From: Casuarina equisetifolia
Lineage: Eukaryota; Streptophyta; Magnoliopsida; Fagales; Casuarinaceae
DNA length: 64,000 nucleotides
Direction: 5' to 3'
Assembly (NCBI GenBank): GCA_028551475.1
Contig: CM052359.1
Coordinates: 11,533,583 to 11,597,582 of the forward strand
Position numbers and translations under genes: made by a program. Positions 22,577 through 32,500 of this stretch are shown here, piece after piece. Below the pieces are notes generated by a model that saw only the letters and a list, made by a program, of their open reading frames with translations, did no database searches and was not told the DNA's origin. Numbering within the stretch: the stretch's first letter is position 1; each line of letters starts with the position of its first letter.

Positions 22577-24321
22577 ATGATGGAGATAACGTTGGATCTC
22601 CTCGCACAAGATTGTTTCGTAAACATTTTGTCGCTGACATCTTCTCAAGATGTGTGTCGGTGCGCGCTCGTCTCGGCGCAGATCCGGTCCGTGGCTGATT
22701 CAGACGCTGTGTGGGAGAAACTGCTGCCATCGAACTACAAAGAAATCCTCTCCACATTAGTCTTTCCGTTGGTTTATTCATCCAAGAAGGAGCTGTTTGC
22801 CAGGTTAAGCGAACCACAGCTAATCGATGGAGGTAAAAAGGTATGCTTCAATTAATCATTTTTCTCTGAAATATGTCGATTAGAGTAAAGTAGGTCAAGG
22901 ATTTGAGCTGAAGAAGCTCTTAACGGGTTCCGAAAGGTTAGAGCTAGAAAGATAGAAAAGGAATTGGGACCTGTTCTGCATATCAGCCTTCTGTGTGCGG
23001 GGAATGTGAAGACGAGAAAAGGAGAAAACAAAATGGGGATCATTCTAGAGTCGCTTGGACATGTACATTCGGTGGGTCACTTATGTTTTGAAGGCGACAA
23101 CACATCGCCATGTGGAGGTTTGTCTATGTCCACGATTTTGTAGCCTTTCGGAATATCGAAAGGAGGCCAAAGTTGCCTTAACTGTTCTCAACTTGGGTCC
23201 TAGGCACTTTTATTCGTCAGACCAGTATATTGGTTTTAAGCACTGAAAAAAGACGTGCTTGAAATTTCAGTTGCTACGGCGACATGGGCTTGTCACAGCG
23301 ATAAAGGTTGTATTGACAGATACCCTTTCCGGCGCTTTAAGATGCCGTTAAGAAGTCGAAAGAACCTTTCCTTTTTTTTTTTTTTTTTTTTACTTTTATT
23401 TTTTTGCGTCTGCACTTTTTCTTTTGATCTTTTTGTAGGAGTAAATGGTGATACGTATATGCTTTTCAATTCCATAGATGTTCTTCATCGAGAAATCAAC
23501 GAGTAAGAATGCTTACATGTTGAGTGCAAGGGAGCTTTCGATCAAATGGGCAAGCCATCCTCTGTATTGGTGCTGGAAACCCCTTTCTCAGTCAAGGTCT
23601 GCACTGCATCCTGATAATCCTAAAAGATCTCTCATTCCATTGTTAAAATTTCATGCTTTGAACATCTAGGTTTAGCCCACAAAGAAGAGTGTGAAGTAAT
23701 ACAAGGCCAAGTAGCAGTAAATTATTGCTCCCGGTTCATGTCGTTTCTAAATTAGCATGCATTTAATTGTCTTTATGGTGCACCCAAACTTGCAAGGTGA
23801 CTCCTAATGTTCACCATTAGAAGCAAATGGGTAAACTATTTGTCCCATTTTATATTTGCAGATTTGCAGAAGTTGTAGAGCTCCGGACCATTACCTGGCT
23901 AGAAATCCAAGGCTCATTGGATAGCCGATTGCTATCACCCAGAACAAGTTATAGTGTCTATCTCATTGTGAAGTTTGCTGATCGGGCGTACGGGTTAGAC
24001 ACCTTACCATCGGAGGTCTCAGTTGAAGTCGGTAATTTTAAATCACAAGGGAAAGCGTACTTAAGTCGTTGTGAAACTAAGAAACAATCCTTGGAGTGTG
24101 TGCATTCTGTGAGTTGTCAGACTGAAGCAGCAAGATCAAAGGTCTGTCGAGAGAGACAAGGCCCTCGTGAGCGTCGAGATGGGTGGATAGAGATCGAGCT
24201 GGGACACTTCTATAATGATGAAGGTGATGAGCAGGTGAAGATGTGTTTAAGGGAGGTGAAGGGGGAGCATCTCAAAGGTGGTCTTATTGTTGAGGGAATT
24301 GAACTTAGACCTGGAGTGTAG
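22577..24321 (+). CDS. F-box protein with PP2/Nictaba lectin-like domain, gene 2
   Basis: Exons are 22577-22840, 23478-23596 and 23862-24321 (TAG), giving 280 residues. The middle exon is 119 nt in both this gene and its neighbour. F-box: LAQDCFVNILSLTSSQDVCR, then AVWEKLLP. Nictaba domain: MLSARELSIKWASHPLYWCW, EVVELRTITWLEI, YGLDTLPSEVSVE and ERRDGWIEIELGHFY. Two adjacent ATGs (22577, 22580) could start it. The likely role is the same as its neighbour: SCF substrate adaptor with a lectin-like receptor domain. It clearly arose by tandem duplication, and the proteins have since diverged substantially. Intron 1 is long (637 nt) and holds a poly-T run. Confidence 0.93.
23372..23391 (+). repeat. 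Poly-T tract in intron 1 of F-box/PP2 gene 2
   Basis: A run of 20 T lies about 87 bp upstream of the 3' splice site at 23477. It could be a retroelement tail or simple slippage; no flanking duplication was seen. Confidence 0.8.
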
Positions 24322-24739
24322 CAGAAGCTCCCAAGTTGTTCTCCAAATTATCATTAAGACGAGGAGGTCTCTGCTAGTTGTGTTTCAATAATTGGTCCTC
24401 CCTTGTAGTTTATAATATTGTATAGGGTTGATTCTTTCAAAAAATGGGGAAACAAAACTTCTGTAAATTTTCTAATTGCCCATTTATTTTATTTTTTGGC
24501 TCAATATCTTATAACCTATAGCCTTGGATTGTCCATTCTTTCCGATGTGGCAGTGTTTATATTCGACAAATTCATTTTGAAAGGCGGAACAAAGGCTGGA
24601 AGGGTAAAACTAAATAAATTGCGAATGTTCATTAATAAAGCACACATACTAAAAGCAGATGTTTTACAAGGGGGAAGGAACATTCTTCTCTATCTAAGGC
24701 TAAGATAAGAAAGAGAACAAGCCCTAGACTAAGAAATAG

Positions 24740-24970
24740 GTGGAGATGATGGTAACTCTCACTAATTGTCTTACATGTAATATTCGTGTGCTCTTACATA
24801 CTAAGAGCTTGGTGATTCTTTTTGTTTCTTGGAAATGTAAGAAGAAAGAAATAGTTTCACACTCATTTATGGAAGTTGAATATCGAGTTATGACAATTAC
24901 CTTATGTGAGATGATTTGGTTGTTGGATTTACTTTATGATTATAGGCACCATGCATGTGATCTATGATTT
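24740..24970 (+). mobile_element. Ty1-copia RNase H fragment
   Basis: The frame reads VSWKCKKKEIVSHSFMEVEY, then RVMTITLCEMIWLLDLLYD. This matches the copia RNase H C-terminal signature (SWKTKKQ..VS.SS.EAEYRAMA..CE..WL..LL). Only about 60 codons remain. Just downstream, 24985-25021 and 25022-25058 form a 37-bp tandem repeat ('aaggaatggcttgtacaaca' against 'gaggaatggcttgtgcaaca'). Confidence 0.75.
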
Positions 24971-25624
24971 GGTTGTTGGAAAAAGCATAGATCTTGTTAA
25001 AAGGAATGGCTTGTACAACATGCATAGGTCTTATTAAGAGGAATGGCTTGTGCAACAAGCAGAGAATTTACGTTTGAAATTTTGAATATGGTTTTCACAC
25101 TTACGTATAATGTGAAGTAGTTATTGAAAATGTAGGCTTATAGTAGGCTTTCAGTGAATAGGGATTAGAAAGCTCTTACTAGGTTTTGTTTTTTTCCATG
25201 TGAAAACAGAGTTATAGTTTTCTTTAATGAATTAAAATCTAACTATTCAAATAGCACTATTTTCTTAACAAAAATTTTGGTTATTTTCAAGATGAAATAG
25301 TAAACTAATGACAATCTTTGTTAGTTGTTAATTCAGTGGATTGTGGATTTGATTTTAATTGTATCCCCATTGATATATGCACTAACTTTTTAGCTGAAAC
25401 TCGAAATGAATTGATGAATATATGATTTTCAATTTGAAAAAAAAAATCTTTAATTTGAGTCTACGATGTTCTATTTTCCTAGGCATATTTGTTTTTGCTC
25501 TTATTGTTTATCTCATTCACTAGCTCTAATGTGTTTTCAATTTAGTGTAATTTCTAGGCCAGATCATCACTTAGGTGTTTGTAAAACTATAGCAAAATCA
25601 ACAACGCTAGTTATGAATATGTTA

Positions 25625-25875
25625 AAAAAAATGGGCCAAAATGGCAAAATTTTGCTGAAATTTTTCACGTTTTCCTTGCTAGTGAAAAGAAATAAAAAAA
25701 AAAAAGGAAAATTGCTTGTCCTTGAAGATCTAATCTCGGGCCGGGCCTACGGGTCTGTAATTGAGCTAAGGCTTTGGTGAATCAAACTCATGGGAATTCT
25801 GCAATTTCATTCAAAGTCTAGGGACATGGTCGGGAATGAGAAGAAAAAAGTCGATAAAACCCTAGCCGCCTATAC
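25625..25875 (+). promoter_or_regulatory. Site II and telo-box promoter of the snoRNA transcription unit
   Basis: GGGCC-type site II elements occur at about 25633 ('atgggccaaaatgg') and 25738-25750 ('cgggccgggcctacggg'). A telo-box 'aaaaccctag' is at about 25856-25865. In plants this pair of motifs is characteristic of promoters for ribosomal-protein and snoRNA genes. No protein-coding frame follows within 1 kb, which fits a non-coding snoRNA unit. The start of transcription is inferred only. Confidence 0.55.
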
Positions 25876-26060
25876 CCTGCTCATCCTCCTTTAAAGCAAT
25901 GGGTTTCTTTCGTCTACCCGAGTCTCTCTGTCTCTCTCCGGAATCTTACATGCAAGCTTCTGTGGTTAATTGGAAAAGTTTTGCTTTCCTCTCTTCGCTT
26001 GTGTGAATTTGTTCGAAGTGGTTTTTGTATTTTCTTTTGATTTGTATGCCTTTCTTTTGC

Positions 26061-26140
26061 GATGATGAAAAATGTTTAATCCCAGCTCATTATGAGACCC
26101 TTTTAAGGGTCTGGGAGTAGTCTTAATCCACATTTTCTGA
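26061..26140 (+). ncRNA. Candidate C/D-box snoRNA (target unknown)
   Basis: 'gatgatga' at 26061-26068 is a perfect box C and 'ctga' at 26137-26140 a perfect box D, at ordinary C/D spacing, 150 bp upstream of a recognisable C/D snoRNA in the same unit. Between the boxes lies a strong hairpin, 'agaccc' and 'gggtct' (26094-26112). The terminal stem is weak (about 2 bp) and I know no rRNA complement to the sequence before box D, so this is only a candidate. Confidence 0.4.
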
Positions 26141-26289
26141 GCCCATGGATTCTTTTTCTCCGTTTCTTTCTTAATCCTAATCTCTTTGGTAGTTTACATA
26201 TGGAGATTTTACGTTTTCAATGATTAGGTTTGAAACTTTTGCTGTTTTTGGACTTTGTGTTAAGTAGTCCTATTATGTGTAATGAGGAG

Positions 26290-26373
26290 TTATTCCCTGT
26301 GATGCTTCAGTATAAACCATGCTAATGCTGAAAGTCCATGATTGATCCTTTCTTCATTCAACTGAGGGAATTA
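26290..26373 (+). ncRNA. snoR53Y: C/D-box snoRNA, snoR53Y/snR53 homologue (18S 2'-O-methylation guide)
   Basis: Box C-like 'gtgatgc' at 26299-26305 (last base differs from RTGATGA) and box D 'ctga' at 26362-26365 are closed by a perfect terminal stem, ATTCCCT (26292-26298) with AGGGAAT (26365-26371). Box D' 'ctga' is at 26328-26331 and a degenerate C' at 26338-26344. The 11 nt directly before D' (CCATGCTAATG, 26317-26327) are the exact complement of CATTAGCATGG, a segment of 18S rRNA near position 800. By the 'fifth base' rule this directs methylation of the A in CATT-A-GC. As I recall, this is the site guided by yeast snR53 and plant snoR53Y. It is probably processed from a longer transcript that starts near 25.87 kb. 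Confidence 0.8.
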
Positions 26374-26629
26374 TTGAACCCTGGATCATGTGTCAAGAGT
26401 ACAGGTTTCTTTTGAATGTTACTTAAATGTAACTCTTTACTGTTGTTCTTTTAGGAAGAATATGTTTCTGGGTTGTGTGGATCTGTTTATGTGTACAGTA
26501 GTGGCTTTGGTTCCTTTCTGCTAGCTTTTCTTCCAATTAGGGAACCAGTCATTAGGCTAGTTTTTGAACGAAAATTTTGAAAAATGTTCTTGGCTTGCTC
26601 TCTTTCTGTTTTCTGAAGTTAGAAAACGT

Positions 26630-26770
26630 GCGTAGGATACTGTCAGCCTGGGATGAGGCTAATTCTGGATTGAAAATTGCAGTTGGGGCCACGAAACTTG
26701 ACCAGGAACAGGCTCTGACAGACCTGAATGTTCAAAATATGAACCTGTCAGGACTCAGGCTCTGACAGAC
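26630..26770 (+). other. Structured non-coding segment with nested inverted repeats
   Basis: CTGTCAG (near 26640) is complementary to CTGACAG at 26714-26720 and again near 26761-26767. Between them a tidy hairpin at 26723-26752 pairs CCTGA..TCAGG and GTTCA..TGAAC around a 5-nt loop. A direct repeat 'ggctctgacagacct' occurs twice. The 62-codon reading frame over it resembles no protein I know. It may belong to the same RNA unit as the snoRNA. Confidence 0.4.
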
Positions 26771-27239
26771 CTTTGGGCTTTGGCCATTTAATGTTAGGTT
26801 TTTTATATTATTGTTTTATATTTTTCTTTAAATAAGATTTAGGATTTGAAATAGTTAAAACCTAATTAATTAGGTTTATTTAATAACAAGTAGGGATAAG
26901 AAATTATCATAGATTTGTTTTGTAATTAAAACCTGAGTATAGTAGTCTCTATTGAAGAGAAAACTAAGGTTTTGATTTTATAAACTTTTTTATTAATTTT
27001 TTATTGTTGTAACCAACTGACTCTTAATATATATAGTTGTTTTTGTCGGGTTTCACAAATAAAATCAGTTTTGTTTCGTTATACGTGGGATAACATTTAT
27101 CAGCGAATGGCAGCCCCTTTCAATCGCGGACTTGTCCTCTACGAGGAATCTAAGTGTCGTCTTCTGTGGGCTGGGCTTAGATATCTTGGATTGTAATGAT
27201 TGTGGGGAAATAGGGTAGGTACTCTGGTCGAGGTGGCCT

Positions 27240-27255
27240 AGGGTTTTTATTTTTA

Positions 27256-27286
<31 letters not shown>

Positions 27287-27322
27287 TTTATTTTATTTTA
27301 TTTTATTTTATTTTATTTTTTT
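27240..27322 (+). repeat. (ATTTT)n / (ATTTTTT)n microsatellite
   Basis: About 80 bp of tandem T-rich units (TTTTTA then TTTTA). The area 26780-27240 upstream is AT-rich with no gene; parts resemble decayed LTR sequence but no borders can be drawn. Confidence 0.9.
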
Positions 27323-28041
27323 CTGAAGAAATATTTGGATACTGCAAGAAGTAAATTGACTTTGGCGGCTATACATATTCTTTTCAGATGATCGAAAAAG
27401 AAATTAAAAGAAAAAAAAAGGCTTAATATATTAACAATATTACCCATTTGTAAAATACCATTTCGATTCATTCTTTTTCATCATGGAGGTAATATGGTAT
27501 TGGGGGATAAATTGGATTAGCTCAATAATAACTGTTTATATTGTTTAGTGAAAAAAAAGAAAAAAGATCAACTCAGCCGGAGAGCGTTTCTACTAATTAT
27601 TACAAAAAGAATTTTCGTGTTGACAAACTTGCATCTTTTTCTAGAGGTAATTTGGAGCAATATGATTTCAGGTGCATCATATAAAGATTCTTGTGAAAGA
27701 AGAGTTCAACTGCATCCAGGACTTGAGCATGATATCTCGCGCTTATCTTCCCTCTCACTGCCTTCCTTTCTCTTTCACCACAATGGAACACGTTAACCCA
27801 CGGCATCTTCTCAGAGAAAAAGCACAATCTCTATCTGTCTTTCTGCTTCCGCAGCTGTCTGTTCTTCTTATTTCCTCTTTTTATGTGTCTCTTATCTCAA
27901 ACTCTCTACAGCTGGATCCACTGCCGAGTGAAAGACAGACATAAGTGTACACGAAATCCTTAGTTAGCTAGTTGTTTCTGGTCTGCTTTACAGCTCAGAG
28001 AAAAGCTTTCCTACTATCCGGAAGATGACAATGCCATGCGT

Positions 28042-28118
28042 CAGTTCATGGGGCACATCATTCCTTGAACTGCTCCTATCCATAAAAGCCGAAGCAGCAG
28101 GATGGCACCCATGAACTG
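28042..28118 (+). ncRNA. MicroRNA-like hairpin (unassigned)
   Basis: Arms 28042-28059 and 28101-28118 pair over 17 bp with only two single-base bulges: CAGTTCATGGG with CCCATGAACTG, then GC with GC, then CATC with GATG. The loop is about 41 nt. The arm length suits a 21-22-nt plant miRNA duplex. I recognise no known mature miRNA. The sequences around it (27550-28240) contain no convincing protein frame. Confidence 0.35.
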
Positions 28119-28244
28119 CAACGAAGCAACATGAGTCTCACTTTGTCTCCTTTAAAAAGAGAGCTTTTACGCGCTGGGCTCTGTCGTTTATCATTGTTCT
28201 TCTTAGTCTCCAACACCATCTTTTTGAGTGGATGGTTTGTTGGT

Positions 28245-29345
28245 TCCTGATTGGTTTGAATGTTAAGGAGTTCCAGAAATTTTTTTCTTTTAAAAAAAAA
28301 GTATGAAAGAAGAACTTTAATTTAGACTCATGAAAAGCATTTGAAATGTTTTTGTTTTTTGAAGGCAGGAAAGAAAAGGGTTATGCAAAAAATAGTCGAA
28401 AAAGAATTCCACCGTGTCTCTTCAAAATTGACCACCCCAGTATTTGTTTTTCTTATATCATATATAGACTTATATTATATTAAGAGATTAAACTTTTTTG
28501 GAGTGATTGCAGTGCTACTCTTGAATAAAAAAATAAAAAATAATAACTCAACTCTTTTTTTTTTTTTTTTTTGGCAGAACATACTTAAAATCTATTTGAA
28601 AAGAACGGAGAGAAAATATTTTTTCAAAAGCCAGCGACAAACATCGTCGGTGAGCGCGTGGGCGACAACACAGCAAGTTTCCTGTAAAAAGAACAATCGA
28701 TGGGTTACGTTCCTGTCATTTGGTGTCCCTTCGGCTCAATGAATGGGAGATTATTCCCCAATGAAAAGAGTCCACTCTGGAAAGCATGACGTCTTTCTAG
28801 ACAGGTACGGAAAACGACATTGCACCCAGCCAGCCCTCTAGCATCCTTCAGAATACGTCTGATCTTTGACTCTCTTTTGACCATCTCTCCTTATAAATCA
28901 TATTGAATTGATCGTTCATCCGAAAAGTATCTCTTGATGATAATACGGTCCCCAGCACGGACCAGGTAGTGCCAAGTGCCTAGTGGGCACCAACTTGCAT
29001 ACTGAATCCCCACAGAAGAAAGGATGGCCGTCCACATCATCCGTGACTCAGGGTTGATAGTGCTCACTGACCTCATCATGAGCCTGGCTGCTGCTACTAG
29101 TCTTGCCTCGGATACTCCATCTCTTAGGCCACATGTGGGCATGTGGGCATGTGGATTGGATTATTTTCACATTTTTGGGGGACCCATTTAAACAATGAAC
29201 CGCCGCTGGTTGATTCTAAACAATCTAAGCTTAGGCTAAGATTTTTGCCCTTTCATCAAGCGACTTGGCTTGCCATTTCATATAACGATTAAAGGCGTCC
29301 AATTATCGGAAGCCTTCTCCTTCCCGATGCGGGCCATACTCCAAA
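28245..29345. other. Gene-free stretch with one unidentified minus-strand frame
   Basis: There are T- and A-rich runs around 28290 and 28555-28572. A minus-strand 83-codon frame at 29142-28891 (ATG start, TAA stop) has ordinary amino-acid composition (for example WTAILSSVGIQYASWCPLG) but no family I can name; it might be an exon relic. A short triplication 'catgtgggcatgtgggcatg' lies at 29129-29150. Nothing else is supported. Confidence 0.3.
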
Positions 29346-29358
29346 GAGACAGTGACTT

Positions 29359-29368
29359 GCCACGTGGC
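29359..29368 (+). promoter_or_regulatory. Palindromic G-box/ABRE upstream of the DUF1399 gene
   Basis: 'gccacgtggc' is a perfect 10-bp palindrome with a CACGTG core, 178 bp before the ATG at 29546. A second, imperfect 'gccacgta' follows at 29402. These are typical bZIP/bHLH binding sites. An 'atttatag' TATA-like motif lies near 29448-29455. Confidence 0.55.
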
Positions 29369-29545
29369 CACAATTTCACATCTTAAACTGTCCTCAATCT
29401 CGCCACGTAGCATCTTATTCCAACCTTAACATTTCACTCTCCCTCGCATTTATAGTTCTCTTCTGTTCCCGCAACCATTTCCCTCGATCCTTAAACAAAC
29501 AGCTCCCATGTGAGTTCTCGTTGTCACAAATCTCTCTGCTTCGAC

Positions 29546-32500
29546 ATGTCGGAAAGTCTTAACGGCTCCGAAATTTCAGTCAACTTGTCAGGGAGAAGCC
29601 TCTGCGGGATATCGGAGGTGGATGCGATACGAGTCGGGGTGGATCTCGTAAGGGCCGCCAGGCGAAATATCGACTTCTTGAGGTCTGTAGAGGAGGCTTG
29701 CTGGCTTCACGAGAAACCAACCATTCTTGAAGCTATAAGAAGGTGACCAAAGCTCTGTAGGCTTTTTCTGTTGGAGTAATCTGATGGGACTGTCCGGTAG
29801 GTGTTGAAAGTGTTGTTTGATTTGCAGGTACGATGAGCTGTGGATGCCGTTGGTTTCTGATCCCACGCTGGTGGGGTCAGCGCTTCCTATGCTTCTTCCT
29901 CCTCTCGATGTTGAGTGGGTTTGGTTTTGTCACACTTTGAATCCGGTAAGCCGCAGTTATTTCTCACCAAACTTTCGTTTGCTTTCTGGGAAAGAATGAT
30001 AGAAGAAAATAAGAAGGTCGTCTTTTTCTAGGACAAGAAGTAAAACATCTTGTTTGTAATGCATTCATTCTGGACCCGTGAAACAAAAGATAAAGCTGTT
30101 TGATAGATTTTAGATGCCACAAATCGGACGTTTGTATTTCTTCTGTTAGGTTATGAAGTGGCTAAACTGTTTTCCAGGTGAGTTACCGGCAATATTGCGA
30201 GTTAAAGTTCTCAAAACTCATAGGAAAACCAGCGATTTTCGATGAAGAGAACGAAGAGTACGCATTGATGAGATGCAAAGAGATTTGGACCCGCAGATAC
30301 CCATCTGAGTCGTTCGAGAATGAAGCTGACTTAGATACGAAAACCCCAGTTGCCACAAACGAAGAACTCTTGCGGGAGGTCACAAAACACAGATTTTTGT
30401 ATTCCAAATTCTCGGAGGCATATAGGTCCGAAATTGTCTACTTAATCGCAGCAAGGCAAAGGTACAAGGGCTTTCTGTATCTGGTGCAGAGATTTTCCGA
30501 CGAGTGTTCTCGTTTGGTGCCTGCCTCAGATATTCTACTAATGTGGTTGACACATCAGGTTGCTTTTCCTTTCCATTGGTTTTCTCTCTTTTTATTTTCA
30601 AGCCATGTTAGTTTTTCCAAATTTTAGTTCCATTAAACTCACCCACTCTCTCATTAGTTTTTACCCTCGCTGATTTTCAAGAAGATAACTGAAAATTGAA
30701 CCTCGGGCTTTTCCAAGTTTCAACTATTTCTGACAATTTTCTTTTGTGTCAACATGTCACGGAATTCCTCTTCTCACTTTTTTAGAATTCAATATCACAT
30801 TCCGATTTGGTTTTTATGATTACTTTCTTCTTCTTTTTTTTTCCAAAGGAAAAGATCGTAAGAATAGTATTACTCCAATAAATAAATAAATAAATAAATA
30901 AAACCCACTCTTAGAAAATTGCAATCTGATTTTGATTGTGTTAATTTTATTACCTTTTTTCATTTTTTGTATATCTTAATTATCTTTGAACTTTCACGAT
31001 TTATCTCCATGATGATGCTTTTCTATATTCAATGCACGTTTTTGTCCTCACAAAAATCAGAGCTACCCAACAGTATATGCGGAGGACTTGAAGGAGATGG
31101 AGGGCGATATGCAGAAGGTGGTGACTGTGTGGGAAACTATGAAGGAAAAAGAGGTGAAGGAGACCAGCATGTTGTGGGAGAGGATATACGACCAGCCTTA
31201 TGGGAAAGCTGGTGGAGAAGTAGTCTCAGAATCGGATAAAATCGGCTCTGCCCTACAGCCAGTTCATTGGGAGGTGTCGGACACTGATGTGAACACCAAA
31301 TACAAGTCCATGCTACCAAGGTTCTTACTTGAGGTCAGTGTAGCACTCTCTTTTCCTGAAAGGTTTTGGACAACTTGCAAGATAATTATCCTCCGAAAGT
31401 GTCATCATATTTGGTAATGAGTAACTTTATAAAGAGTGATTATTATAAGTTTCGACTGTGCTCTTTAACTTAAAGCAAGATGGGTTCTTTTTTTAATGTT
31501 TGTTCTTCAGAGCTGAACTTATATCTTCCTTCCTTAGAATATGCGTATAGCTTTTGTTGTTGCCTAGTCTTAGTAATCGGGTTTCATGTAATTACTCGGC
31601 TATTAAATTCTTTGGCCACAGCTGATCTGGCGTTTCATAGTTAGGTAAAGTCTGCCACTTTTTATGGTCCCTCACCAACTCCTATTGTGGTTTTCTTTCT
31701 GGAGTGAGTTATCATTTTTGGACCAAAGCAATTGTGTGGTCCTTTAGAGGACCATGTGACCCTGTAAGTTCCATCAAAGAAGAAAGGAATTTCTGCAGGG
31801 AAGCAGAAACTTTTCTTACCAAGACATCTAGAATTTCCATCAAAGAAGAAAGGAATTTCTGCCTTTCTTTGTTTGTATAGATTCATCCAAGCCACATGAC
31901 TGCACAAGTTCCATCCAAGAAGAAAGGAATTTCTGCCGTGAATCAAAAGTTTTCCTTTTCGCATATATATAATCAAGCTCTCTGACCGTACGAGTTCCAT
32001 TGAAGAACAATGGGATTTCTTCAGTGAGCCCTTTTTTTTTAAAAAATAATAATCTAATCATACAGTTTGTAACCAAGTTTGGTAGCACGACTTTGGAAGT
32101 CAAGACTTCATTTTCGCATTCCACCAGTGGGACTTCTCTTCGGGAGAAGCCAAGTCCTCTAGATTTAAATCATACGAAATATCAACTAGTGGATATGCCC
32201 ACAGATCGTGGGTTGTTGAGAGATTACCTTGAAAGACCCCATGAGAACGTCAGGGCAAGAGAATAAGAAAAGGTGTTTCAGACATTTCCATATGAACTAG
32301 TTCCCTATACAATTGCTTGAAGCTTGAGCTTGTTTCATCTCATAAGCACTGTTCTGCCTACAGCAAAAGGATCATGGTTAATTTTGTCGTCGAAATAGTA
32401 TGTTACGATACTGATACTGGGAGTTCTTTGTTACAGCGACCCACTTCAGCATGCTGCTCTGGGTAATTGTATATGGTAAACTTGTCCTTAATATGAGAGC

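Noticed and set aside
27548-27944. Frames around 27.5-27.9 kb as a short protein gene
   Set aside because: Start contexts are poor, composition is low-complexity (Lys and Ser/Leu runs) and no domain is visible.
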